This document shows positions 17,942-28,150 of a stretch of DNA of 64,000 nucleotides, piece after piece. The translations under genes were made by a program, and so were the position numbers. This stretch comes from Gemmatimonadaceae bacterium. Lineage in GTDB: Bacteria > Gemmatimonadota > Gemmatimonadetes > Gemmatimonadales > Gemmatimonadaceae. The notes beneath the pieces are model-generated. The model was not told the DNA's origin, did not search any database, and saw nothing but the letters and a program-made list of their open reading frames with translations. The first letter of the stretch is position 1. Each line of letters opens with the position of its first letter. The stretch covers positions 62,001 through 126,000 of the forward strand of contig JACVCD010000007.1 of assembly GCA_016742275.1 (NCBI GenBank). Direction: 5' to 3'.

Positions 17942-19780
17942 ATGCCGCTCAACGCTGATCTTCTCGCCGCCTGTCTCGCACCGATCTCCCCGGACCAACC
18001 GGCGGGCGCTGACCTTCGCTACGACACGCGTCTCGATCCCATCAAGGAGGCGCGCCGTGAGGAGCTCCTCCCGGGTACCGACTTCAAGCTCGCCGACTGG
18101 GCGGCCGTCATTGCCCAGTGCTCGGCCCTGCTGCAAAAAGAGACGAAGGATCTGCAACTCGCAGCCTGGCTCACGGAAGCCCTGGTGCGTCGCAACGGCG
18201 TGCCCGGCCTGCTCACGGGCGTGTCGATCACACGAGGTCTCCTCGAGGGATTCTGGGACACCATCTATCCACTCCCGGAAGATGATGATCTGGAGTTGCG
18301 CGCGGGGCCACTCGAGTGGGTAGGCACCAAGCTCGCCCTTCCGCTGCGTTTGTCTCCGATCTTCGGACGCTTCTCCTGCGCGGACCTCGATACGGCGCGC
18401 ACGGTTCCCGATGAGAGCAAGGCGCAACAGGACAACGAAGCGCGCACGGCACGTGAAGCCGCCATTGCTGATGGAAAACCCACTCCGGAAGAGGTGGCGC
18501 AGGATCAGGAGGCTCTGAACAAGGGGCAGCTGCGCAGCCTGATCGCCGATATCGACGCCACAGTCGCGGAACTGCAGGCGCTGGAGCGCTTCTGCGACGA
18601 GCGCATGGGGCGCGATGCTCCCACGTTCGGTCCTCTGCGCAGTGCGCTCGACGAGCCCCGTCGGATCCTGACTTCTTTGCTGGCGCGGGTACTGGAGACG
18701 GATCCGGATCCGATCGACGAACCGACCGCCGAGGATGGCGCTGGCGAAGGGGATGCGGGCGAAGGCGATGGCACCCTGCCCACCGAGCCCACCAGCGCGG
18801 CCGACGCCGGACGACGTATCGGCACGATTGCCCGTTGGTTGCGTCAGGAACAGCGCGCCAATCCAGCGGCGTATCGACTGCTGCGCGGATACCGGTGGGG
18901 CGAGCTGTTGACCGACACACCGGTCCTCAACGAACGACTGCTCGAAGCGCCCCCTACCGCCATTCGCTCCAGACTCCGCGCGCTCCTGCTCGACGGCAAG
19001 TGGCCCGAGCTGCTGGAGCAGGGCGAATCGCTCATGGCAACGACGGCCGGTCGTGGATGGCTGGACCTGCAGCGTTATGCCTGGACCGCCGCGACGAACC
19101 TCGGTGGTGAGTATGCCGCTGTAGCCACCGCGATTCGCGCAGAGCTGCGTACACTGCTCGCTACGTTCCCCCAGTTGCCCCGGCTCATGCTCATGGACGA
19201 AACGCCCACGGCCAACGACGAGACTCGCGCGTGGATCGCCGACGAAGTGCTGGCGGACCCGGCCCAGGTCGCTGCCGAACCAACGGATGAGGCCGACGCG
19301 CTGCCATCGGACGGCACGGAGCTTGTGGCGGACGCGATCGTCGAAGATCATCGCACCGCCGAGCAGGGCGGTCTCGCCCGTACGCGCGGACGTCATCCTG
19401 CGGCAGCTGGTGCCGATCCATTCGTGCAGGCCTTGGCCGAGCATCGGGCAGGTCGGCCGCAGCGTGCCATCGAACTTCTCACGGCTGAATTGCAGCGCGA
19501 ACGCTCACCGCGAGGCCGCTTCCTCAGACAGACGCAGATTGCCTTCGTGATGGTCGAGGCCGGGTTGCATGCCGTGGCCCATCCAATTCTGCAGCAGCTC
19601 GTGGAGCGCATCGACGAACGCAAGCTCGACGAGTGGGAGTCCGGTCCGCTGGTGGCACAGCCACTCGCTCTTATGCACCGCGTGCTCGTTGCCCGAAACG
19701 AAGACAGCTCGGAACAGGAACGCCTGTACCTGCGCATCTGCCGTCTCGATCCGATCCAGGCGTTGGGCCTGCGTTCCTGA
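17942..19780 (+). CDS. tssA: Type VI secretion assembly protein TssA (ImpA family)
   Basis: The 612-residue protein has an ImpA N-terminal domain: PISPDQPAGADLRYD, DWAAVIAQCSALLQKETKDLQLAAWLTEAL, and GFWDTIYPLPEDDDLELRAGPLEW. An acidic low-complexity linker lies near residues 250-285. The C-terminal half carries VasJ-like helices ending DEWESGPLVAQPLALMHRVL. TssA organises baseplate docking and sheath-tube polymerisation. It lies downstream of tagJ in the operon. Confidence 0.93.
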   Translation: MPLNADLLAACLAPISPDQPAGADLRYDTRLDPIKEARREELLPGTDFKLADWAAVIAQCSALLQKETKDLQLAAWLTEALVRRNGVPGLLTGVSITRGLLEGFWDTIYPLPEDDDLELRAGPLEWVGTKLALPLRLSPIFGRFSCADLDTARTVPDESKAQQDNEARTAREAAIADGKPTPEEVAQDQEALNKGQLRSLIADIDATVAELQALERFCDERMGRDAPTFGPLRSALDEPRRILTSLLARVLETDPDPIDEPTAEDGAGEGDAGEGDGTLPTEPTSAADAGRRIGTIARWLRQEQRANPAAYRLLRGYRWGELLTDTPVLNERLLEAPPTAIRSRLRALLLDGKWPELLEQGESLMATTAGRGWLDLQRYAWTAATNLGGEYAAVATAIRAELRTLLATFPQLPRLMLMDETPTANDETRAWIADEVLADPAQVAAEPTDEADALPSDGTELVADAIVEDHRTAEQGGLARTRGRHPAAAGADPFVQALAEHRAGRPQRAIELLTAELQRERSPRGRFLRQTQIAFVMVEAGLHAVAHPILQQLVERIDERKLDEWESGPLVAQPLALMHRVLVARNEDSSEQERLYLRICRLDPIQALGLRS

Positions 19781-19800
19781 CGTCGGCCCGGACGCGCACT

Positions 19801-20283
19801 ATGGCTCGTACCGAAATCGATCGGGCGGTTCTGCCCTCACTACTGGACCGACTCACCGACGAACGGCCGACACAGTCGGCCGATCCGCCGGTCTCGCGTG
19901 ACGAATCCGCACGGCGCTTTCGTGAAAGTGTGCAGCGCGATCTCGACTGGCTGTTGAACGCACGGCGGACTATCCGCACCGGCCCACCGGAGTCGGCCGT
20001 GTCCCGCTCGGTGCACGAGTACGGTCTGCCCGACTTTACGTCCCGCACGCGATCCGATGCCGGCTGGCAGGACCGTCTGCTCGAAGACATCGCCGAAACC
20101 ATCCGCCGCTTCGAACCGCGACTCACGGACGTACGTGTCGGACTCGCCGACGACGGCAACCGGCAGCGCGTGCGGTTCAACATCGGGGCCACGTTGATCA
20201 TGGACCCCAGCCCGGAACAGGTGGTCTTCGACACCGTGCTCGAAGTGGCGAGTGGCGACATCTCGGTTGAGGACCACACGTGA
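19801..20283 (+). CDS. tssE: Type VI secretion baseplate wedge subunit TssE (gp25-like)
   Basis: The ATG at 19801 gives a 160-residue protein of normal length. The gp25-like core has SVHEYGLPDFTSRT, a helix IAETIRRFEPRLTDV and RVRFNIGATLIMDP. The longer in-frame Met at 19633 lies inside tssA. The stop overlaps the tssF start by 4 bp (GTGA), indicating translational coupling. Confidence 0.94.
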   Translation: MARTEIDRAVLPSLLDRLTDERPTQSADPPVSRDESARRFRESVQRDLDWLLNARRTIRTGPPESAVSRSVHEYGLPDFTSRTRSDAGWQDRLLEDIAETIRRFEPRLTDVRVGLADDGNRQRVRFNIGATLIMDPSPEQVVFDTVLEVASGDISVEDHT

Positions 20284-22130
20284 GCGCCGATCAGGACGTC
20301 CTGCTCTACTACGAGAACGAGCTCACGTATCTGCGCAAACTTGGGGCGGAGTTCGCACGTCAGTACCCCAAGGTGGCCGCACGTCTGCAGCTCGAAGCGG
20401 GACGTTGCGAAGATCCGCATGTCGAACGACTGCTCGAAGGATTCGCGTTCCTCACGGCTCGCATCCACCGTCGTCTCGACGAGGATTTCCCCGAGGTTTC
20501 GCAGGCTCTGCTGGAAATGCTCCACCCACAGCTGATCCGGCCGCTTCCGGCCATGAGTGTAGTGGAGATGCATCTCGATCCAGCGCAGGGTCGGTTGCCC
20601 GACGGGTTTCATGTCCCACGCGGCAGCATCTTGCACACGCGTCCGGTCAACGGCATGCCGTGTGTGTTCCGCACGTCCTACGACACCACGCTGTGGCCAC
20701 TCACAGTGTCGACTGCGGAGTGGACGGGTCCTGACCGTGCGGGTGGCAGTGGGCGCAGTCGGGAAGCTGTGGGCGCGGTCCGTCTCGAGTTGCGGGCTTT
20801 CGATGGTGTCAAACTCGGGGCCCTTACGCTCGACGCTCTGCGTCTCCATCTCGCCGGCGATGGTGCCGTCGTGGGGACGCTGTACGAACTCCTCGCCAAC
20901 CACGCGATCGACGTTGTGGTGCGCAATCCGGATCGCCCGGATGCGATGCCAGTGTCGCTCGGGTCGCGGGCTATCAAGCCTGTGGGATTCGACGAAGACG
21001 ATGTGATGCTTCCGCATCCCTCGCGCAGCTTCGTGGGCTATTCACTGCTGCAGGAGTTCTTCGCGTTCCCCGAGAAGTTTCACTTCCTCGACGTGCAGGG
21101 CCTCGGCGACGCCATGCGCCGGCTGCAGGCCACGGATCGTGTCGAGGTGATCTTCCTGATCGGCAGCTTCGAGCGCACCGAGCGTCGGCAAGCCATTGAA
21201 GTCGGGCTGTCGGCGCGTACCGTGCGGCTCGGCTGCGTCCCCTGCGTGAATCTCTTCACCCAGGTGGCTGAACCGATCCTGCTCACCGAACGGACTCACG
21301 AGTACGTGGTGGTGCCAGACGCGCGGCGGCGACTCGAAATGGAAGTTTGGTCGGTCGACGACGTCACGCTCATCGAGCACGCCGAACAGCGCGCCCGCAC
21401 CATCCCCCCGCTGTACTCGCATCGGCACGATGGCGGTGGTGAGACGGCTCCGCTTTTCTGGCAAACATCCCGGCGTCCCACCGCCTGGCGCACCGATCAA
21501 GGCACGGAAGTCTTCGTATCGTTTGTCGATCTGTCCGGCACATTGCGCGCCCCCGACGTCGATGTCGCATCGCTCACCGTCACCTGCCACAACGGCGAGC
21601 TGCCGAGCCGGCTCCCATTCGGGGCCGATGATCGTTCTGATTTCGAGCTCGTGGGCGGTGGCCCGGTGCCGCGGATCATGGCGGTCACCAATCCCACGCG
21701 CGCCGTGCAGCCCGCTCTTGGTTCGTCGCTGCTGTGGCGTCTCGTATCGTCGCTATCGCTGAATCATCTGTCGCTCACTGACGCCTCCGCGGACGCACTG
21801 CGCGAATTGCTGCGGCTGCACAATCTCGCCGATTCGTTAAGCGCCGAACGGCAGATCGACGGTCTCGTCGGTGTGCGTAGCGCGCCTTCGTTGTCGCGCG
21901 TCGCGGCCCCTCACGGCATGGCGTTCGCCCGCGGACGCCGTATTGAACTGGAATTCGATGAGGATCAGTTCCCCGGCGGCGGCATGTTTCTCATGGCGAG
22001 CGTGCTCGAGCGCTTCCTGGCGCTTTACACCAACATGAACAGCTTCACGCAGGTGGCGGTACGTTCGCGTCAGCGGCGCAAGCCGGTGGCGGAGTGGCCG
22101 CCACGCGCTGGCTGGCGCGTGCTGCTGTGA
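20280..22130 (+). CDS. tssF: Type VI secretion baseplate subunit TssF
   Basis: The 616-residue protein starts at GTG overlapping the tssE stop. It has the family opening LLYYENELTYLRKLGAEFARQYPKVA, then DPHVERLLEGFAFL and EVSQALLEMLHPQLIRPLPAMSV. The C-terminus RGRRIELEFDE...GGGMFLMASVLERFLALYTNMNSFTQ is also typical. It forms the wedge with TssE and TssG. Confidence 0.96.
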   Translation: MSADQDVLLYYENELTYLRKLGAEFARQYPKVAARLQLEAGRCEDPHVERLLEGFAFLTARIHRRLDEDFPEVSQALLEMLHPQLIRPLPAMSVVEMHLDPAQGRLPDGFHVPRGSILHTRPVNGMPCVFRTSYDTTLWPLTVSTAEWTGPDRAGGSGRSREAVGAVRLELRAFDGVKLGALTLDALRLHLAGDGAVVGTLYELLANHAIDVVVRNPDRPDAMPVSLGSRAIKPVGFDEDDVMLPHPSRSFVGYSLLQEFFAFPEKFHFLDVQGLGDAMRRLQATDRVEVIFLIGSFERTERRQAIEVGLSARTVRLGCVPCVNLFTQVAEPILLTERTHEYVVVPDARRRLEMEVWSVDDVTLIEHAEQRARTIPPLYSHRHDGGGETAPLFWQTSRRPTAWRTDQGTEVFVSFVDLSGTLRAPDVDVASLTVTCHNGELPSRLPFGADDRSDFELVGGGPVPRIMAVTNPTRAVQPALGSSLLWRLVSSLSLNHLSLTDASADALRELLRLHNLADSLSAERQIDGLVGVRSAPSLSRVAAPHGMAFARGRRIELEFDEDQFPGGGMFLMASVLERFLALYTNMNSFTQVAVRSRQRRKPVAEWPPRAGWRVLL

Positions 22131-22140
22131 GGCGGGCGGC

Positions 22141-23148
22141 ATGACCAGCGTATCGACGGAGCAGCGGCTCCGTGATCTGGAGCGCGACGCGGCCGGCTAT
22201 GGGTTCTCGCAGCTGATTCGTCTGCTCTCACGGGCCCGTGCGCAACGGGCTCCCGTGGGCGGCTGGGCTGGGCCGACATCCGAAGTCGTGCGGTTCACCG
22301 TCCCCCCCTCTCTCGCCTTCCCCGCGAGTGAAGTGGCCGGCATGGAACTGCCCGAAGGAGATGACGAGCCGGTTCGCATGGATGTCCGCTTTTTCGGTCT
22401 GACCGGACCGCAGGGCGTACTGCCGCACTCGTACACATCGCACGCGGCCACGCGGGCCCGGGCGCGTGATACCGCATTTCGCGATTTCCTCGATCTCTTC
22501 CACCATCGCGCGCTTTCACTCTTTCATCGCGCGTGGGAGCACCACCGGCCGTCGCTCGCCGCTGAACGGGGTGGTGCAGATCGCCTGCGTGAGCATCTCG
22601 ATGATCTGGCCGGCATCGGCACCGAAGCCGTGCGTCGGACGGCCGATACTCTCGCCGATTCGATGCCGTACTATGCCGGGCTGTTCGCCCTGCGTACCAG
22701 GCCGGCCCACGGACTGGCACAGCTGATCGGCGATTACTTCGATGTACCCACCAGCGTGGACCAGTTCGTAGGCGAATGGCGTCCATTGGGAGACGGTGGA
22801 CAGCTGTGCCTCGATGACGATGGAATCGACGGGCGTCTCGGCAGTGCCGTGATTGGTGACGCCGTCTACGATCCGCATGCGCGGGTGCGTCTGCGGTTGG
22901 GTCCACTCACGCGTACGCAATTCGATTCGCTCCTTCCTCAGGGGCGGTTTCACGAACCACTCCGTCGACTTGTCCGTCTCTACGCCGACGATCAGGTCGG
23001 TGTGGATGTGCAGCTCGTTCTGCGCCGTACTGATGCGCCACAGGCTGCGCTGAGCTCGGCCAACGCCCCCACGCTTGGGTTCGGGACTTGGCTGCGCTCG
23101 CGTCCTGTTACCCGTGATCCCGATGATGTACTGCTAGCCCTGTGTTGA
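22141..23148 (+). CDS. tssG: Type VI secretion baseplate subunit TssG
   Basis: The 335-residue protein has TssG features: YGFSQLIRLLSR near the N-terminus, VRFTVPPSLAFPASEV, and FFGLTGPQGVLPHSYT. It also has FRDFLDLFHHRALSLFHRAW. It forms the baseplate wedge with TssF and TssE. It lies 10 bp after tssF. Confidence 0.95.
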   Translation: MTSVSTEQRLRDLERDAAGYGFSQLIRLLSRARAQRAPVGGWAGPTSEVVRFTVPPSLAFPASEVAGMELPEGDDEPVRMDVRFFGLTGPQGVLPHSYTSHAATRARARDTAFRDFLDLFHHRALSLFHRAWEHHRPSLAAERGGADRLREHLDDLAGIGTEAVRRTADTLADSMPYYAGLFALRTRPAHGLAQLIGDYFDVPTSVDQFVGEWRPLGDGGQLCLDDDGIDGRLGSAVIGDAVYDPHARVRLRLGPLTRTQFDSLLPQGRFHEPLRRLVRLYADDQVGVDVQLVLRRTDAPQAALSSANAPTLGFGTWLRSRPVTRDPDDVLLALC

Positions 23149-23240
23149 CCTGCTCCTGATGCACGGTGGATCCGTTCTCCAGCATTTGACGTGATCCACT
23201 GCTCCTTCCTCTTTCTCGCCGCCATTTCCGTGGAGTCGCT

Positions 23241-25907
23241 ATGTCCGTGAACCTTCGTGGTCTCATCGCCAAGCTCAATGCGCCGCTGCGCAGCGCCGTC
23301 GAAGGCGCTGCCGGTCTGTGTCTGTCGCGCACCAACTACGATGTCGAGCTCGAGCACCTGCTGATCAAGCTGCTCGACGCCACGGACAGCGATCTCGCCG
23401 TCACGTTCAAGCACTTCGGCATCAATCGTACGCGCTTTGCGGATGACCTCGCGCGTGCCGTCGACCGCCTCAAGACGGGCAACGGGCGGACTCCCTCACT
23501 CAGCACGTCGTTGGTAAACGCGCTGCGTGAAGGCTGGGTGATCGGCTCGGTGGAATACGGTGCGCCGCGCGTGCGTACGGGCCACCTGCTGCTGGCGCTG
23601 CTCTCGGTGCCGGAACTCCAGCGCATGGCCGTCGACATCAGCAAGGAATTCGAGAAGGTTCCGCTCGATGTGTTCAAGAAGGACTTCGTGACCGTCACGT
23701 CGTCCTCCTCCGAGGCCACGGCGGAAATCGGCAGCATTGACTCAGTGGCTGCCGGGGCCAGCGCTTCGGGCGGTGGTGGTGCGATGCCCAAGGCCGGCGG
23801 TCGCACACCCAATCTCGATCAGTACTGCGTCGACCTCACGGCCAATGCCAAGAGCGGCAAGATCGATCAGGTACTCGGTCGCGATTTCGAAGTGCGTCAG
23901 GTGGTCGACATCCTCACGCGTCGTCGTCAGAACAATCCCATCCTCGTTGGCGAAGCGGGCGTTGGCAAGACAGCCGTCGTGGAAGGCTTTGCGCGTCGCA
24001 TCGTGGATGGAGACGTGCCGCCCCCGCTCCGCAACGTGCGCTTGCTCTCGCTCGACCTGGCCATGCTGCAGGCTGGCGCCGGTGTGAAGGGTGAATTCGA
24101 GAATCGCCTCAAGGGACTCATCGAAGAGGTCAAGAATTCACCCACGCCGATCATCCTGTTCATCGACGAAGCGCACACGATGATCGGTGCCGGTGGCGCC
24201 GCCGGACAGAACGACGCGGCCAATCTGCTCAAGCCGGCGCTCGCCCGCGGTGAACTCCGCACCATCGCCGCCACCACGTGGAGCGAATACAAGAAGTTCT
24301 TCGAGAAGGATCCGGCGCTGTCGCGTCGCTTCCAGCTCGTCAAGGTGGAAGAGCCCACCGAAGACGTGTGCTGCATCATGATGCGCGCCGTCGTGCCGTC
24401 ACTCGAGAAGCACCACACGGTGCACATCCTCGACAGCGGCATGGAAGCCGCCGTGCGTCTTTCGCATCGCTACCTCGCCGATCGTCAGCTGCCTGACAAG
24501 GCGGTGAGCGTGCTCGATACCGCGTGCGCGCGTCTGGCGCTCGGTCAGAGCGCCACGCCGGGTCCGGTCGAAGACTGCAAGCGCATTCTCGACGACCTCG
24601 CGCTGCAGGATCGTGTACTCACGCGCGAGCAGACCGCTGGTGCCGATCACCGGGAGCGTCTCGCGTCCATTGCGACGCGCCGCACGCAGGTGGAAGCGGA
24701 GCTCGCCGAACTCGAAGGCCGCTGGCTCAAGGAAAAGGATGTCGTCGCGAAGATTCTCGATATCCGCGGCAAGCTGGTGGCAGAATCGGGCAATGCCGAT
24801 CAGACAGCGGCCGATGCATTGCGGAACGAATACACGCAGGCCGTGAGCGAACTCGAAACGCTGCAGGGTGAAGACCCGCTCGTGCGTCCGTTCGTGGATG
24901 CGTCCATTGTCGGCGAAGTAATCTCGGGCTGGACGGGTATTCCGGTTGGCAAGATGATGAGCGACGAGTTGGGTACGATGCTCGAACTCGAGAAGCATCT
25001 TGGCGCGCGCGTCATCGGTCAGGACCACGCGCTGGTCGACATCTCGCGCCGCGTGCGCACCAGCAAGGCCGGTATCGAAGATCCGAACAAGCCGAAGGGT
25101 GTGTTTATGCTCGTTGGCCCGTCCGGTGTCGGTAAGACGGAAACGGCGCTGGCGCTTTCCGACATGCTGTTTGGTGGCGAACGCAACATCATCACCATCA
25201 ACATGTCGGAGTTCCAGGAAGCCCATACGGTGTCCACGCTCAAGGGTTCACCCCCGGGCTACGTGGGCTACGGCGAGGGCGGTGTGCTCACCGAAGCCGT
25301 GCGCCGTCGGCCGTACAGCGTGGTGCTGCTCGACGAAGTCGAGAAGGCCCACCCCGACGTGCTGGAGCTCTTCTTCCAGGTATTCGACAAGGGCGTCATG
25401 GAAGACGGTGAAGGACGACAGATCGATTTCAAGAACACGATCATCATCCTGACCACCAACGCCGGCACTGAGACCATCATGAAGCTCACGGCCGATCCGG
25501 ACACCATGCCGTTCCCGGATGCCATGGCCAAGGCGCTCAAGCCCGAACTTGATGCGGTGTTCAAGCCGGCCTTCCTCGGCCGTATGGTCATCGTGCCGTT
25601 CTACCCCGTGCGCGACGAGAACCTCAAGCAGATCGTGCGTCTCAAGGTCGGCAAGATTTCCCGCCGTCTGCGCGAAGTGCATCGCCTCGAACTGCAGCAC
25701 GACGAGACGCTCATTCAGCAGGTGGCGGCTCGTTGCACGGAAGTTGAAAGCGGCGCGCGTAACGTGGACAACATCCTCAGCAACACGCTGTTGCCCGAGA
25801 TCTCGCGCATGCTGCTCGCTTCGATGGCGGAGGGACAGCGTCCCTCGGCACTTCGTGTCGGAGTGAACGACAGCGGCGACTTCACGTACGACACCGTCGT
25901 GGCGTGA
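23241..25907 (+). CDS. clpV: Type VI secretion AAA+ ATPase ClpV (TssH)
   Basis: The 888-residue Clp/Hsp100 ATPase has an N-domain (LISKLN-like opening, two Clp-N repeats) and two AAA modules. The first has Walker A GEAGVGKTAV near residue 236 and Walker B ILFIDEAHTMIG. The second has GPSGVGKTETA near residue 625 and VLLDEVEKAHP. The middle coiled coil is moderately long. It disassembles contracted TssBC sheath for reuse. The gene follows tssG after 92 bp and precedes vgrG. Confidence 0.96.
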   Translation: MSVNLRGLIAKLNAPLRSAVEGAAGLCLSRTNYDVELEHLLIKLLDATDSDLAVTFKHFGINRTRFADDLARAVDRLKTGNGRTPSLSTSLVNALREGWVIGSVEYGAPRVRTGHLLLALLSVPELQRMAVDISKEFEKVPLDVFKKDFVTVTSSSSEATAEIGSIDSVAAGASASGGGGAMPKAGGRTPNLDQYCVDLTANAKSGKIDQVLGRDFEVRQVVDILTRRRQNNPILVGEAGVGKTAVVEGFARRIVDGDVPPPLRNVRLLSLDLAMLQAGAGVKGEFENRLKGLIEEVKNSPTPIILFIDEAHTMIGAGGAAGQNDAANLLKPALARGELRTIAATTWSEYKKFFEKDPALSRRFQLVKVEEPTEDVCCIMMRAVVPSLEKHHTVHILDSGMEAAVRLSHRYLADRQLPDKAVSVLDTACARLALGQSATPGPVEDCKRILDDLALQDRVLTREQTAGADHRERLASIATRRTQVEAELAELEGRWLKEKDVVAKILDIRGKLVAESGNADQTAADALRNEYTQAVSELETLQGEDPLVRPFVDASIVGEVISGWTGIPVGKMMSDELGTMLELEKHLGARVIGQDHALVDISRRVRTSKAGIEDPNKPKGVFMLVGPSGVGKTETALALSDMLFGGERNIITINMSEFQEAHTVSTLKGSPPGYVGYGEGGVLTEAVRRRPYSVVLLDEVEKAHPDVLELFFQVFDKGVMEDGEGRQIDFKNTIIILTTNAGTETIMKLTADPDTMPFPDAMAKALKPELDAVFKPAFLGRMVIVPFYPVRDENLKQIVRLKVGKISRRLREVHRLELQHDETLIQQVAARCTEVESGARNVDNILSNTLLPEISRMLLASMAEGQRPSALRVGVNDSGDFTYDTVVA

Positions 25908-25953
25908 TCGCCACTCGCGGCGATCATTCCGGACCTTTCCGGAGGCACGTGGC

Positions 25954-28140
25954 ATGACGATGTACACGCAGGCGAATCGGCCGTTCAAACTCACCACCCC
26001 GCTCGGCGAGGACGTATTGCTTCTCGCCGAGTTCACCGGTGAGGAGCATGTCGCCTCACTGTATCGCTGGACCGTCCGCGCCTGGAGCAAGAAGGCCACC
26101 ATTGCCCCGCGCGAACTGTTGCTCAAGGCGGTGTCCATCTCGATGGAGTTGTCCGAGGGGGGCACACGCATGATCCACGGCGTGGTGAGCCGGTTCACAC
26201 AGACCGGAGGCGCGCGCGACGATCTCGTGGAATACGAACTCGAGATCGTTCCGCCGCACTGGGTGCTCTCGCTCGACGAGAGCTTTGACATCTTTCAGAA
26301 CAAGAGTGTGCGTGATGTCTGCGGTGATCTGCTCAAGGGCACGCCCTTTGAGTGGAAGCTGGTCCGCACACTCGAGCCACGTCCTTACTGTTTCCGCTAT
26401 CGCGAGAGTCGCTGGCAGTGTGTGTCTCGTCTGCTGGAACAGGAAGGCATCTGGTACCGCTTCGACCACAGTGGTGGTGAAGCCAAGCTGGTTATGGCGG
26501 ATACGTCGGCGTCGGCGCAGCCGGCGTGGAGTGTGTCACAGCTGGTGTACGACACCGATGCGCGTCGCGATGGACGTCTCACGAATCTGACGCTGCAGGC
26601 ACGGCCATTTGTAGCGGAAACCCGCGTCCGCAGCGCAAGCGAGTTCCTGGCCACCCGCAACGTGGGCAACGTGGTGGCTGGAGGCGGAGAGTTCAAACCG
26701 CCCGCCGATCTCAAGTCCTATCGGTTCGAACAACAGCTCACCGGGCACCGCACGGGTATCACGCACACGGGCGGCGATTCGGCCAGCGACTCCAGCAAGT
26801 TGCCCGATGACACCAAGGTCTACGCGCGCCTTCGACAGGAGGAAGCCGAATCCCTGGGCATCCTCTTCCAGGGGGCCAGCACCTACCCGGGACTGCAGAG
26901 CGGTGCCAAGACCAAGGTGGCCAAGCACCCCGCGGCGTCACTAAACGTGGAGCTGTTCGTGCTGGGCGTCTCCCACCAGGGGAGCAACGGCTCCTACTTT
27001 TCGAATGACGGCGGCGCCTCGTACTCCAACTCGTTCATCGCCATCCCGGCCACCACGCCGTATCGACCACCTCGCACCACTCCCTGGCCGCGCGTGGCCG
27101 GTTCGCATGTTGGCACGGTGGTCGGTCCCGAAGGCGAGGAGATCTACACCGACAAGCATGGACGCGTGCAAGTCGTGTTCAAGTGGGATCTCGAAGATTC
27201 GAAGAAGCTCGAGCGCTCCTGCTGGATTCGTGTGGCTCAGGTGTTCGCCGGCCAGAACTTTGGCGCCGTATTCCTGCCACGCATCGGACACGAAGTCATC
27301 GTGGACTTCCTCGACGGCAACCCCGACAATCCGGTGGTGGTAGGCAGCCTGTACAACAGCGCCAACCTGCCGCCATGGAAGTTGCCCGACAACAAGACGC
27401 AGAGCGGTGTGCGCACCAAGAGCACCCTCAGAGGCGGCGCCGACAACTTCAATGAGCTGCGCTTCGAGGACAAGAAGGGCGAGGAGCTCATCTACGTCCA
27501 GGCGGAAAAGGATCTCACCACGCTCGTCAAGAACGACGAGAAGCGCACGGTCAAGCACGATCGCACGACCGAGATCCAGAACAACGAGGAGAAGGTCGTC
27601 AAGGAAGGCTTCGAGCACGTGACCATCGAGAAGGGCGAACAGGTCATCAAAGTGCTCGACAACAACCGAGAACTACTCGTCGAGAAGAATCACACCGTCA
27701 CGGTGAACGGCGAGGAATCCATCACCGTCACCAAGGCGCGCACCGTGGTGGTGAAGGACAAGCAGTCGCACGAAGTCCAGAAGGACAACGTGCACACGGT
27801 GAAGGGCAAGCAGACCAGCACGATTACCGGTAACGATGCCACCAAGATCGAACAGGGTAACTCCACGCTCGAAGTGAGCATGGGCAACCTGACCGAGCAG
27901 GCCAAGATGGGTAACATCACCATCAAGGCCGACATGGGTGCCATCACCATTCAGGCGATGCAGAAGATCGAGCTCAAGGTGGGTGGCAGCTCGATCGTCA
28001 TCGACATGTCCGGTGTGCAGATCAAGGGTCCGATGGTGAAGATGGAAGGGCAGGCCATGGCGCAGATCAAGGCGCCCATCACGCAGGTCAATGGTGATGG
28101 CATGGTCATGATCAAGGGCGGCATCACCATGATCAATTGA
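25954..28140 (+). CDS. vgrG: Type VI secretion spike protein VgrG (TssI)
   Basis: The 728-residue protein has a gp27-like N-terminal half (FTGEEHVASLYRWTV, GVVSRFTQTG, YRESRWQCVSRLLEQEGIWYRF). The gp5-like OB fold follows, with TDKHGRVQVVFKWD, SCWIRVAQVFAGQNFGAVFLPRIGHEV and DGNPDNPVVVGSLYN. From about base 27400 there is a long beta-helix of short Val/Thr/Lys-rich repeats ending MVMIKGGITMIN. No fused effector domain is visible. A small protein and PAAR follow directly. Confidence 0.97.
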   Translation: MTMYTQANRPFKLTTPLGEDVLLLAEFTGEEHVASLYRWTVRAWSKKATIAPRELLLKAVSISMELSEGGTRMIHGVVSRFTQTGGARDDLVEYELEIVPPHWVLSLDESFDIFQNKSVRDVCGDLLKGTPFEWKLVRTLEPRPYCFRYRESRWQCVSRLLEQEGIWYRFDHSGGEAKLVMADTSASAQPAWSVSQLVYDTDARRDGRLTNLTLQARPFVAETRVRSASEFLATRNVGNVVAGGGEFKPPADLKSYRFEQQLTGHRTGITHTGGDSASDSSKLPDDTKVYARLRQEEAESLGILFQGASTYPGLQSGAKTKVAKHPAASLNVELFVLGVSHQGSNGSYFSNDGGASYSNSFIAIPATTPYRPPRTTPWPRVAGSHVGTVVGPEGEEIYTDKHGRVQVVFKWDLEDSKKLERSCWIRVAQVFAGQNFGAVFLPRIGHEVIVDFLDGNPDNPVVVGSLYNSANLPPWKLPDNKTQSGVRTKSTLRGGADNFNELRFEDKKGEELIYVQAEKDLTTLVKNDEKRTVKHDRTTEIQNNEEKVVKEGFEHVTIEKGEQVIKVLDNNRELLVEKNHTVTVNGEESITVTKARTVVVKDKQSHEVQKDNVHTVKGKQTSTITGNDATKIEQGNSTLEVSMGNLTEQAKMGNITIKADMGAITIQAMQKIELKVGGSSIVIDMSGVQIKGPMVKMEGQAMAQIKAPITQVNGDGMVMIKGGITMIN

Positions 28141-28150
28141 GGACGCGATC

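Noticed and set aside
17930-19444. 504-codon minus-strand frame over tssA
   Set aside because: Antisense to a well-supported TssA gene; no domain or start context.
19671-21017. 448-codon minus-strand frame over tssE/tssF
   Set aside because: Antisense shadow of two baseplate genes.
23166-23199. Hairpin before clpV
   Set aside because: Only a 7-bp stem with a long loop; not enough to call a terminator or switch.
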